Source of the DNA: 55-13 sp037190145
GTDB lineage: Bacteria > Armatimonadota > Fimbriimonadia > Fimbriimonadales > Fimbriimonadaceae
DNA length: 64,000 bases
Assembly: GCA_037190145.1 (NCBI GenBank)
Contig: JBBCJU010000006.1
Span: 372,001 to 436,000, forward strand
Direction: 5' to 3'
Shown piece after piece: positions 42,334 through 49,564 of this stretch. Positions within the stretch are counted from its first letter, which is position 1. Each line of letters starts with the position of its first letter. The position numbers were made by a program, and so were the translations under genes. The notes under the pieces were generated by a model. It did not search any database. It worked only from the letters and a program-made list of their open reading frames with translations, and was not told where the DNA came from.

Positions 42334-43204
42334 GAACCCTCCAAAACAGTGAGACCTGGTTTCTGAATCGCTTATACAAGCCTAGCGTGATCATACACAA
42401 GACAAGCCAAATTAGAAGCCTTAAACAAGCTCCAAGGCGATTAAACAAGAGGCATATTGCAGAGGCTAGTTTCCCACTATGAATGGCAAAGTAGAGTTCT
42501 TTTCCTCTATTATATCTGGCGACTGATTTCCAACGTCCGATACCGGTGCTAGAGGAGCCTAGCTCATGGATGAACTGTGCATCAGGTTCATATACAATCT
42601 TTCCGTGCTTGCTTAGTCTTTTGCAAAGGTCAGTGTCTTCGCAATAGAGGAAATACCGCTCATCAAATTTCTCTACGGGGCGTACCATTAAGCAGGCCCC
42701 CATTACTTGTGGCACGACACGTACTTCCTTGAACGGTTCGACAAACCAATAGCCTAAACCAAAATTTCGAAGTAGCAATTCCAGAAAGGTTTGTTCCTGA
42801 AAAACTTTCCATAGTGTCAGGTGGTCGGCAACGGAGAGCTGGAAACTTCCATCCAGATTTTCCAGGCGACCTCCCACCGCTACAACTTCCTTATCTCGAA
42901 ACATTTGGGCCAATCTAAAAATCGCACCCGGCTTTGCGTAGCAGTCACTGTTGAGGAACAAGGCGAGTTGCCTACTCATCACATCAAGACCTTGGTTGTT
43001 AGCCGCCCCAAAACCTCGATTGTCTGCGTTAGGGATGAGTTTTACAGCTGGGAACTCTTCACTCACCATTTCTGGCGACCCATCTGTGGAAGCATTGTCG
43101 ACAACGATTACTTCATGCTCCGCCTCAATACAGGTAAGGCATTGCCGCAATTTGTCTTTTGTGTTGTAGCTCACAACAATAACGCTTACCGTGGATTCAA
43201 CCAT
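42284..43204 (-). CDS. Family 2 glycosyltransferase
   Basis: From the ATG at 43204 the protein has 306 residues. The GT-A core shows STVSVIVVSYNTKDKLRQCL, IVVDNASTDGSPEMV, NADNRGFGAANNQGLD, LFLNSDCYAKPGAI (metal-site region) and YFLYCEDTDLCKRLSKHGK, typical of rhamnosyltransferase-like enzymes. Hydrophobic segments near the C-terminus (LFNRLGACLRLLIWLVLCMI) suggest membrane association. With the exporter pair it points to glycan assembly and export. A longer ORF start at 43312 would overlap greA. Confidence 0.92.
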   Translation of the reverse strand: MVESTVSVIVVSYNTKDKLRQCLTCIEAEHEVIVVDNASTDGSPEMVSEEFPAVKLIPNADNRGFGAANNQGLDVMSRQLALFLNSDCYAKPGAIFRLAQMFRDKEVVAVGGRLENLDGSFQLSVADHLTLWKVFQEQTFLELLLRNFGLGYWFVEPFKEVRVVPQVMGACLMVRPVEKFDERYFLYCEDTDLCKRLSKHGKIVYEPDAQFIHELGSSSTGIGRWKSVARYNRGKELYFAIHSGKLASAICLLFNRLGACLRLLIWLVLCMITLGLYKRFRNQVSLFWRVLTTPIQGPDRALRIPQ

Positions 43205-43235
43205 TCCAAAACCTGATGCTACAATACTTGTTCCC

Positions 43236-43700
43236 ATGGCAAATGAAGTTTTGGTCACGGCTGAAGGTTTAGCGAAACTCAAAGCAGAGTTGGAAGAGCT
43301 AAAAGGTCCCACCCGGATGAGGATTGCGGAGGCGATTCGCGAAGCAAAGTCTCACGGTGACTTACGTGAAAACGCAGCCTATCACGAAGCTAAATTAAAC
43401 CAGACTCGCCTTGAGTCGCGTATAGCGGAGTTGGAAAGAGCTGTTCAATCAGCAAAAGTTATCGAACGAGATAACAGTGGCGGGGCACACTTGGGTTCAA
43501 AAGTGAAGCTTCTTGATCTTGAGTTCGACGATGAGTTTTTTGTGATTCTCGTCGGTGCATTCGAGGCAGATCCATCGAAGGATCTTATTTCCATCAGCGC
43601 TCCTTTAGGAGAAGCGATCGTTGGAAAGAAGCAGGGTGATGAAATCACCGTTCAAGCTCCGAATGGTACCAACCAGTATCGAATCTTATCGGTAGAGTAA
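43236..43700 (+). CDS. greA: Transcription elongation factor GreA
   Basis: The 154-residue protein has the GreA coiled coil with MRIAEAIREAKSHGDLREN (acidic tip D/E) and AAYHEAKLNQTRLESRIAEL. The C-terminal FKBP-like domain has ISISAPLGEAIVGKKQGDEI. GreA rescues backtracked RNA polymerase by stimulating transcript cleavage. The ATG at 43236 was chosen because it begins at the family N-terminus (MANEVLVTAEG). Confidence 0.97.
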   Translation: MANEVLVTAEGLAKLKAELEELKGPTRMRIAEAIREAKSHGDLRENAAYHEAKLNQTRLESRIAELERAVQSAKVIERDNSGGAHLGSKVKLLDLEFDDEFFVILVGAFEADPSKDLISISAPLGEAIVGKKQGDEITVQAPNGTNQYRILSVE

Positions 43701-43702
43701 CT

Positions 43703-44374
43703 ATGCGCTTTCCACTTCTCGCCCTTGCTGGACTCCTCGTCATCGGCTGCGCAGGAAGCGAAAAGGTGGCGACTCCTGAGAAGCCAGAGCCATCCGTTGC
43801 CCTTAAAACGCGTGTGCCTGGTCCAGCAAAGGTGGAGCCGCCAGACTTTGAAGTGCGATCCAATCTGCGGATGATCCGAAATGGTGAGGAGTTGAGGGTG
43901 GGAGATCCCATCGATAGTGCGCTTCGAATCTTTCGCGAGGAGAAGAATGCCTACAAGATCGCAGATATGCCTCCTGGGTGGAAAGACGAATCATACACAT
44001 GCCAAGGCTGGGATAACGGCACCATGGGCTTTGGAGCCATCCTCTTTGATGATAAGGTTTGCCTGGGGCTTTACCACGAGTACAAGGCGAACCAAGAACG
44101 CCTTGACGAAATTCTCAATACTTACGAGAGGTTGCATTCTGATGAAGTCAAGACCATCGTGGGTAGTCGAGTTCGTTACTGGTTTTGGGAGAATCTAGGG
44201 CATCGGCTGATGATCTGTGCGGTTCAGTCCCCTCGTGATGGGACCAATATTGCCATCGCACTGGGTGATAGCAAGGTGATGGACATCATGGGAATGAATC
44301 CGGAGAATGCCGAGAAAGATCGGGTGGTTGCGGATAAGCTCTTTCAAGAGGCCCTTCAAAAGGGACAAGAATAA
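43703..44374 (+). CDS. Lipoprotein of unknown function
   Basis: MRFPLLALAGLLVIGCAGS is a lipoprotein signal with lipobox VIGC (Cys16). The mature 208 residues hold a Pro/Glu/Lys-rich linker and a folded domain with RNGEELRVGDPIDSALRIFR, GFGAILFDDKVCLGLY and VRYWFWENLGHRLMICAV. I do not recognise the family. It starts 2 bases after greA and is likely co-transcribed with it. Confidence 0.8.
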   Translation: MRFPLLALAGLLVIGCAGSEKVATPEKPEPSVALKTRVPGPAKVEPPDFEVRSNLRMIRNGEELRVGDPIDSALRIFREEKNAYKIADMPPGWKDESYTCQGWDNGTMGFGAILFDDKVCLGLYHEYKANQERLDEILNTYERLHSDEVKTIVGSRVRYWFWENLGHRLMICAVQSPRDGTNIAIALGDSKVMDIMGMNPENAEKDRVVADKLFQEALQKGQE

Positions 44375-44620
44375 AGGTCCGATCAAATTTGCCAAAACTG
44401 GCGTACATAGAATTGACTCTCACAAAGTAGGAGGTGGTGTGAAGTATGCAGTTATCCCACGAACACCCGGAGGGTAGTCCGTTTTAGCCGTCATGCAGAG
44501 GGTGTCACTCCCCAAGTCTTATATAGGATTCAGCTTGTAACGCTCTCTTTGCGTTTGGGTCATGAACGATGACTTTCCGGCAATCAAACAGCCGCCCGAT
44601 ATGGGCGGCTGTCGTTTTTT
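44375..44620 (+). ncRNA. Candidate structured RNA or leader with mini-ORFs (unassigned)
   Basis: About 245 bases without a normal gene, ending in a strong plus-strand terminator. It contains a consensus ribosome-binding site (AGGAGGTGG, 44429-44437) before an ATG at 44446 that opens a 13-codon frame (MQLSHEHPEGSPF, stop 44485). A second mini-ORF starts with the same ATGCAG at 44493. Two hairpins follow: AACGC/GCGTT (44539-44555) and GTCAT/ATGAC (44559-44573). I see no match to RNase P, tmRNA, SRP or 6S RNA signatures. It may be an independent small RNA or the 3' UTR of the lipoprotein gene. Confidence 0.45.
44588..44620 (+). terminator. Terminator closing the candidate RNA
   Basis: A 10-bp stem ACAGCCGCCC/GGGCGGCTGT with a GATAT loop is followed by CG and TTTTTT. 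It fits the plus strand better than the convergent gene on the minus strand. Confidence 0.92.
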
Positions 44621-46115
44621 AGTCCGCTAAGCCATAAATGTCAGCATACTTGCGCCGAAGTCCAGCTAGGATAGGGGCCGATTCCATAGGCCGCCCGGTG
44701 GCTCTAGTAACTAATTCTCGAGGTACATGAAGCTTAGCTTGGGAATAAACTTTGTCTTTTAGCCATGCTAGAACCTCATCAAAAGTCTCACGCTCAAGGA
44801 CATCGGAGCCCAAGTCACGCTCAATGCATTCCCACATTTGGTAGCTGATGAGATTTCCCATAGAGTAAGTTGGGAAGTAGCCAATCGTTCCCCGAGACCA
44901 ATGCACATCTTGAAGAACTCCTAGTGTGTTAGTCGGGGGGGTGATGCCTAAATACTCGGTGTACTTTGCGTTCCAAGCTTCTGGGAGGTCATCAAAGGAT
45001 GTCTTTCCGGAAAGCAACTCTGTCTCAAGTTCAAACCGTACGAGAATGTGAAGGTTGTAGCTCACTTCATCCGAGCCAACTCGGATGAACCCAGGCTCCA
45101 CCTTATTCATCGCTCGATACATCCCTTCCGCATCTAGCTCAATCTCTGGAAAAGTTGCTTTCAACTCTGGCAAGAATCGGCGCCAAAAACCACGTGAGCG
45201 TCCAACAATATTTTCCCAAAGCCGAGATTGGCTCTCGTGAACTGCAAGAGAGATTCCTCCTGGCAGAGGTGTGCCTTCAAACTCTACGGGGGAGTTCTGT
45301 TCATACAGTCCATGTCCCATCTCATGTAAAGAACTGCTAACGATTCCACGAAGGTGATCGCTAGGTCTTGTAGTCATTCGAATATCGTGATGAGATAGGT
45401 GAGTGCAGAATGCATTGGTACAGATATCTAGGCGACCTGCACCAAAATCAAAGCCCACTCCTCCCACCGCATGTTCGGCGAACTTCCTGAGCTTCGGACG
45501 ATCAAAATCTTTAGCGATTTGGGAGTCATCTACGGGGTTTCCGCTTTCCCGAATCTCTTTGAGAAGATTGCTAATGGGCTCCTTAATCTCATCAAACATG
45601 GTGCGTGCATCTGCATAGGTAGCACCTTCTTCAAAGAGATCAATCAGAGGATCATAAACATGGTTTTGATAGCCAATGGTCTCAGCCGTTTCGCGGGCAA
45701 TGTCAAACAGTTGCTCAAGATAGGGTTTTAGCTTTGGATAGTCATTGTTCGCTTTTGCTTCCTTCCAAGCTTCATAAGCATCTGAAGAGACTTGAGCTTT
45801 TCGAACAACGAGGTCGGTAGGGAGGCTGCCCTGAGTTCTGAGTTCCCGACCGAGAACCCGTGCCGCGGCAGCGGGAGTTGAGCCAGGCTCCGACTCGTTT
45901 ACGACTTCATCAACGGCACGTCTGAATTCATCGGAAGCCAACTTCGAATGACGCATTCGAAACAAGCGAGCAACATGAGCGCTGCGTGCCTCACCGCCCT
46001 TTGCAGGCATTAGAACTTGTCGATCCCAATTCAATAGCGAGAGCGATGCATCAATTGCATCTATGTCCCGGTATTGTTCTAGCAGTCGTCTATAAGCTGG
46101 TGTGACCTCTACCAT
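44619..46115 (-). CDS. M32 family metallocarboxypeptidase
   Basis: From the ATG at 46115 the protein has 498 residues, the size of Taq-type carboxypeptidases. The zinc motif HEMGHGLYEQ (HExxH) is in SSLHEMGHGLYEQNSPVEF, with the third ligand Glu in SLAVHESQSRLWEN. The M32 signature TRPSDHLRGIVSS precedes it. The enzyme removes C-terminal residues in the cytoplasm. Its start codon overlaps that of the divergent gene. Confidence 0.95.
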   Translation of the reverse strand: MVEVTPAYRRLLEQYRDIDAIDASLSLLNWDRQVLMPAKGGEARSAHVARLFRMRHSKLASDEFRRAVDEVVNESEPGSTPAAAARVLGRELRTQGSLPTDLVVRKAQVSSDAYEAWKEAKANNDYPKLKPYLEQLFDIARETAETIGYQNHVYDPLIDLFEEGATYADARTMFDEIKEPISNLLKEIRESGNPVDDSQIAKDFDRPKLRKFAEHAVGGVGFDFGAGRLDICTNAFCTHLSHHDIRMTTRPSDHLRGIVSSSLHEMGHGLYEQNSPVEFEGTPLPGGISLAVHESQSRLWENIVGRSRGFWRRFLPELKATFPEIELDAEGMYRAMNKVEPGFIRVGSDEVSYNLHILVRFELETELLSGKTSFDDLPEAWNAKYTEYLGITPPTNTLGVLQDVHWSRGTIGYFPTYSMGNLISYQMWECIERDLGSDVLERETFDEVLAWLKDKVYSQAKLHVPRELVTRATGRPMESAPILAGLRRKYADIYGLAD

Positions 46116-47166
46116 GAAAATCATGAAACCCTATCTGATCCTTGGCGTGCTTGCTCCCGTCCTGTCTACTTCGTGCGGAGGAGGCAGTGGAGGGGGATCA
46201 ACTCCTACCGCAGGGTTGACCGAAGAGGTGGTGGTTAGTGGACTCAGTTTTCCTACGGCCCTCAGGTTTACGCCTACTGGGGACATCATTTTTACGGAGA
46301 AGAGCACAGGCAACGTGCGGAAAATTTCCGGTGGAGTTCTGGCACCAACTCCCATTTTTTCAGCGTCCGTTGACTCAAGTGGAGAGCGTGGCTTGCTCGG
46401 ATTAGCAATCGATCCAAACTATGCGACCAATCAGTTTGTCTATGTCTTCTATACAAAGTCCGGGGGTACCGAGAATACGGTTGTCCGTTTTACGGATTCA
46501 CCAAGTGGACCTGATACAACGGTGATCGTCCCAAGCCTTCCTGCTGCGAGTAATCACGATGGGGGCCGATTGGAGTTTGGACCAGACGGCAAACTTTATG
46601 TGACGCTTGGTGATGTAGGCGACCCGGCTAACTCCCAATCTGATTCGACCCCCGCAGGGAAAGTCTTGCGTTTTAATTCAGACGGCACAATTCCCAGTGA
46701 TAATCCGATTGCGGGAAATCCAATGTATAGCAAGGGCCATCGCAACTGCTTTGGATTGGCCATCGATCCTAATTCTGGACAAGTATTTGTCTCGGAGAAC
46801 GGCCCAAACTGTGACGATGAAGTCAATCGGGTACAAGCCGGGGAAAATTACGGTTGGAGACCCAGTCAGCCATGCGGTGATACCGATCCTGCTTATGAAG
46901 CACCTCTGGTTAGGTTCTCAGCAATCAATGCACCAACTGGCTTGGCAATAGGAACCGGTAGTTTCGCAAATAGTCTGTTGATGGGCAGTTTTAACGATGG
47001 GAGTTTGAGGCAGATTAGGCTCAACGGATTTCCAAGTGGTTCTTTGAATAGGGTAGACACGGTCTATTCCACGGGAGGCGAACCTGTGATTGATGTCACG
47101 ATGGGGCCAGATGGTAATCCTTATGTCGCCACCAGTTCCCGAATTCTACGATTGGTTAGAAACTAG
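46114..47166 (+). CDS. PQQ-type sugar dehydrogenase-like lipoprotein (glucose/sorbosone dehydrogenase family)
   Basis: The 350-residue protein has a lipoprotein-like signal ending LSTSCGGGS. The six-bladed propeller of glucose/sorbosone dehydrogenases is indicated by FPTALRFTPTGDIIFTEKST, ERGLLGLAIDPNYATNQFVY, NHDGGRLEFGPDGKLYVTLG (catalytic His region), GHRNCFGLAIDPNSGQVFVS and ENYGWRPSQPCG. It would oxidise a sugar outside the cytoplasm, using PQQ if the site is intact. The ATG at 46123 is an alternative start. Confidence 0.88.
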   Translation: MKIMKPYLILGVLAPVLSTSCGGGSGGGSTPTAGLTEEVVVSGLSFPTALRFTPTGDIIFTEKSTGNVRKISGGVLAPTPIFSASVDSSGERGLLGLAIDPNYATNQFVYVFYTKSGGTENTVVRFTDSPSGPDTTVIVPSLPAASNHDGGRLEFGPDGKLYVTLGDVGDPANSQSDSTPAGKVLRFNSDGTIPSDNPIAGNPMYSKGHRNCFGLAIDPNSGQVFVSENGPNCDDEVNRVQAGENYGWRPSQPCGDTDPAYEAPLVRFSAINAPTGLAIGTGSFANSLLMGSFNDGSLRQIRLNGFPSGSLNRVDTVYSTGGEPVIDVTMGPDGNPYVATSSRILRLVRN

Positions 47167-47251
47167 CACCTAGTATGGGGTTGGTTTTTCTGGGACTCTA
47201 GAGGATACGGCCTGTCGGTACGGATGTATATCTAGTGTGTGGGAGCTAACT

Positions 47252-47533
47252 GTGCCTAGATGGTTGATGGTTTCAGGAATCATTTCCATCCTCTTGCCTT
47301 GGTTTTTACACTTCCTGGATAGTTTCTTCCAACCGTTACCTGGGGTCCAGCAATTCTATATCGTTACTTACCTAGGGGGATTGGTCTTTGCGATCGTCGC
47401 GATTTTTGCTCCGATGGCTTTGCTATCGAAGGCCCAAACAAAGGCGGAACAAGGTGAGCTTGTTTTGGCAATGGTGAGTGGAATGGCTGGTATTACATCC
47501 GCATTCCTTGTCCTCGGTTTCGCGATGATGTAA
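47252..47533 (+). CDS. Small membrane protein (93 aa)
   Basis: A GTG at 47252 has GGGAG 6 bases upstream. Three hydrophobic segments are visible (VSGIISILLPWFLHFL, YIVTYLGGLVFAIVAIFAPM, MAGITSAFLVLGFAMM). No family is recognised. It lies 85 bases after the sugar dehydrogenase gene and is followed by a weak hairpin (CCTCCTG/CAGGAGG, 47540-47564) without a clear T-run. Confidence 0.65.
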   Translation: MPRWLMVSGIISILLPWFLHFLDSFFQPLPGVQQFYIVTYLGGLVFAIVAIFAPMALLSKAQTKAEQGELVLAMVSGMAGITSAFLVLGFAMM

Positions 47534-47573
47534 TACAACCTCCTGATCCTGAAGACCAGGAGGGAAGTTGATT

Positions 47574-48602
47574 TTAGACGGGACGGGGATTTCGGCTAAA
47601 CCCATCTTGGTGCCAATAAGGGTAAGCAAGGGGGGTGGTACTTGCTTCATCCAACTTTTTGATTTGGTCTGGAGTGAGACTCCAACCAACTGCGCCAAGG
47701 TTTTGACGAAGCTGTTCTTCATTTCGAGCGCCAACAATGACAGAACTCACGGTTGGACGTTGGAGAAGCCAGTTGAGTGCAATCTGAGGGATGGTCTTAC
47801 CTGTCTCGGCTGACACCTCATCAAGAGCATCTACAACCTTGTAAAGGTATTCCTCTGGAACCTGCGGTCCTCCCTCCACGGTGGTTGGATTCTGTAAGCG
47901 ACTGTTCTCAGGAATGGGTTGTCCTCGGCGAATTTTGCCCGTCAAACGTCCCCAACCAAGAGGGCTCCACACGACCGTACCAACTTTCTGATCAAGAGCA
48001 AGTGGCATGAGCTCCCACTCATAATCGCGACCCACCAGCGAATAATAAGCTTGATGAGCTACGTAGCGAGGCAGGTTGTACTTCTCTGAAATCGAAAGAG
48101 ATTTCATCAGGTGCCAGCCAGAAAAATTGGATACTCCAACATAGCGAATCTTGCCCGCTCGAACAAAGTCTTGAAGGGTGTTCAGGGTCTCTTCGGCGGG
48201 GGTTTGGGCATCAAATCCGTGAAGTTGATAGAGATCGATGTAGTCCGTTCCTAGTCGCTTCAAACTGCCATTAATCGCATTTGTGAGATGTTGTCGAGAT
48301 GAGCCAACATCATTCGGCCTTTCTCCAAACGTAAACGTCCCTTTGGTGGAAATCAGGACTTTATCTCGCTTGCCTTTAATGGCTTGTCCGAGTATCTCCT
48401 CTGCTACGCCGCCAGAGTAGACATCGGCACTATCAAACATGTTCAAGCCTGCATCCAATGAGATATCGACAAGTCTTGTTGCTTCCTCAATATCTGAGGA
48501 ACCGAAGCCCTTAAAGAAGTCCCCCTTACCTCCAAACGTTCCAGTTCCGAGCGTCAAAACGGGGACCTTGAGTCCCGAGTTACCTAGTAGTCTGTGTTCC
48601 AT
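47574..48602 (-). CDS. Aldo/keto reductase
   Basis: The 342-residue protein has the AKR catalytic tetrad: Asp and Tyr in FDSADVYSGGVAEEILGQAI, Lys in VLISTKGTF and His in DLYQLHGFD. The NADPH site is the C-terminal VIVGARNEEQLRQNLGAVGW. The length and LGWGRLTGKI segment are those of the YdjG/Tas-like group. It reduces aldehydes or ketones; the substrate is not known. A palindrome 38 bases upstream may bind a regulator. Confidence 0.93.
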   Translation of the reverse strand: MEHRLLGNSGLKVPVLTLGTGTFGGKGDFFKGFGSSDIEEATRLVDISLDAGLNMFDSADVYSGGVAEEILGQAIKGKRDKVLISTKGTFTFGERPNDVGSSRQHLTNAINGSLKRLGTDYIDLYQLHGFDAQTPAEETLNTLQDFVRAGKIRYVGVSNFSGWHLMKSLSISEKYNLPRYVAHQAYYSLVGRDYEWELMPLALDQKVGTVVWSPLGWGRLTGKIRRGQPIPENSRLQNPTTVEGGPQVPEEYLYKVVDALDEVSAETGKTIPQIALNWLLQRPTVSSVIVGARNEEQLRQNLGAVGWSLTPDQIKKLDEASTTPLAYPYWHQDGFSRNPRPV

Positions 48603-48639
48603 AGCGTATATCGCGATTTTACGCGAAGCTGTTGAAAGT

Positions 48640-48661
48640 TTGTTCGAGAATTTTCGAACAA
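48640..48661. promoter_or_regulatory. Palindromic operator candidate upstream of the aldo/keto reductase
   Basis: TTGTTCGA-N6-TCGAACAA is a perfect 8-bp dyad located 38-59 bases upstream of the reductase ATG at 48602. Position and symmetry suit a dimeric repressor or activator. Confidence 0.45.
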
Positions 48662-48752
48662 TAGGGCTTCTTAGAAACTATTCACGAGGCACAGGAACGA
48701 TCCTAACTGCTTGAAAACTTGCCGGCCTATGGTGAAGTAGGACCAGGCATGT

Positions 48753-49046
48753 CTAGCTCACCAAAGCTCCCCATAAAATGCTCAACGCCCAAAGGATTCC
48801 AATCAACACCGTGATGATAAGAAGGGCTACCCGCTGATGTCGCCGAGGAACCTTCCGACCTTCGGAAAAACGGGCCAAGCCTTTTCTTAAGGTTTGCGTT
48901 TCGATAGATGTCACGCGGTCCCTAATCTCCGCCAGAATCCTTTTCTGGTCTATATGGGGGATGTCGAGCCCAGCATGACCTTCTTTTTCCCAAACCAGCT
49001 GCATGGCTATAGCTTCTTCCGGACTCATGTCTAGCGGAGTAGCCAT
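48753..49046 (-). CDS. Small tail-anchored-type membrane protein (97 aa)
   Basis: The 97-residue protein has a charged N-terminal part (SPEEAIAMQLVWEKEGHAG, HIDQKRILAEIRDRV) and a single C-terminal membrane segment (VALLIITVLIGILWALSIL). No family is recognised. It faces the BlaI gene across 134 bases. Confidence 0.6.
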   Translation of the reverse strand: MATPLDMSPEEAIAMQLVWEKEGHAGLDIPHIDQKRILAEIRDRVTSIETQTLRKGLARFSEGRKVPRRHQRVALLIITVLIGILWALSILWGALVS

Positions 49047-49130
49047 GCTGTTAGGACGTTGCTTATTAACCCAGAGGTTGCGGCAAACAACCTCGAAATG
49101 CCTAATTTTGGGAACTTGAGCGAAAAAAAC

Positions 49131-49159
49131 TTGGTAATACCTACAACTGTTGGTATAGT
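49131..49159 (+). promoter_or_regulatory. Sigma70-type promoter of the blaI-M56 operon
   Basis: The -35 box TTGGTA (49131-49136) and -10 box TATAGT (49154-49159) are separated by 17 bases. Transcription would start near 49166, 15 bases before the ATG. Confidence 0.75.
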
Positions 49160-49174
49160 GCCTACACTTGTGGG
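49138..49174. promoter_or_regulatory. Two BlaI-type operators over the promoter
   Basis: Two dyads with the core CCTACA-N2-TGT-N-GG are seen: 49138-49155 (extended by TACC/GGTA) and 49161-49174. Their centres are 21 bases apart, two helical turns. The known BlaI/MecI core is TACA-N2-TGTA. One covers the spacer and -10, the other the start point, so BlaI binding would block transcription. Confidence 0.7.
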
Positions 49175-49180
49175 TTAAAG

Positions 49181-49564
49181 ATGGAAGAATTGCCAGCCTT
49201 ATCAGAAAATCAGTTAGAGATCATGGACTCCATATGGCAACGAAGGGAGGCTACTTTGGGAGATATCTGGGGAGATTTATCTTCTAAACGACCGGTTGCG
49301 AAAAACACGATCCAAACCTTATTGACGCGTTTGGTTGAAAAAGGCTGGCTTCAAACAAGGTCAGAGGGCAAAGCTTTTCACTATTCCGCAACGCGCCAAA
49401 GAGATGTAACCCTTTCGGGAGTTGTACATAAACTGGTTGATACCGCCTTTAAGGGGTCCACTGAAAGCTTGATGATGGCGCTTTTGGAAGGTCGGGGTTT
49501 AAGCAAAAACGAGGCAGATCGGATTCGTGAGCTTATTGAGGAAGCGGAGGCAGGAAGCCGATGA
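49181..49564 (+). CDS. blaI: BlaI/MecI/CopY family repressor
   Basis: The 127-residue winged-helix protein begins ALSENQLEIMDSIWQRREAT, then GDIWGDLSSKRPVAKNTIQT (recognition helix) and LLTRLVEKGWLQTRSEGKAF. The C-terminal dimer part is LMMALLEGRGLSKNEADRIR. BlaI-type repressors are cleaved after a signal from a partner M56 protease. It overlaps that partner gene by ATGA. Confidence 0.93.
   Translation: MEELPALSENQLEIMDSIWQRREATLGDIWGDLSSKRPVAKNTIQTLLTRLVEKGWLQTRSEGKAFHYSATRQRDVTLSGVVHKLVDTAFKGSTESLMMALLEGRGLSKNEADRIRELIEEAEAGSR

Noticed and set aside
44375..44620. 6S RNA, RNase P RNA, tmRNA or SRP RNA in this region
   Set aside because: None of their conserved motifs or closing stems could be found by eye; only a generic structured RNA is supported.
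48640..48661. LexA box
   Set aside because: The spacing GTTC-N10-GAAC does not match known LexA sites, and the neighbouring gene is not an SOS gene.
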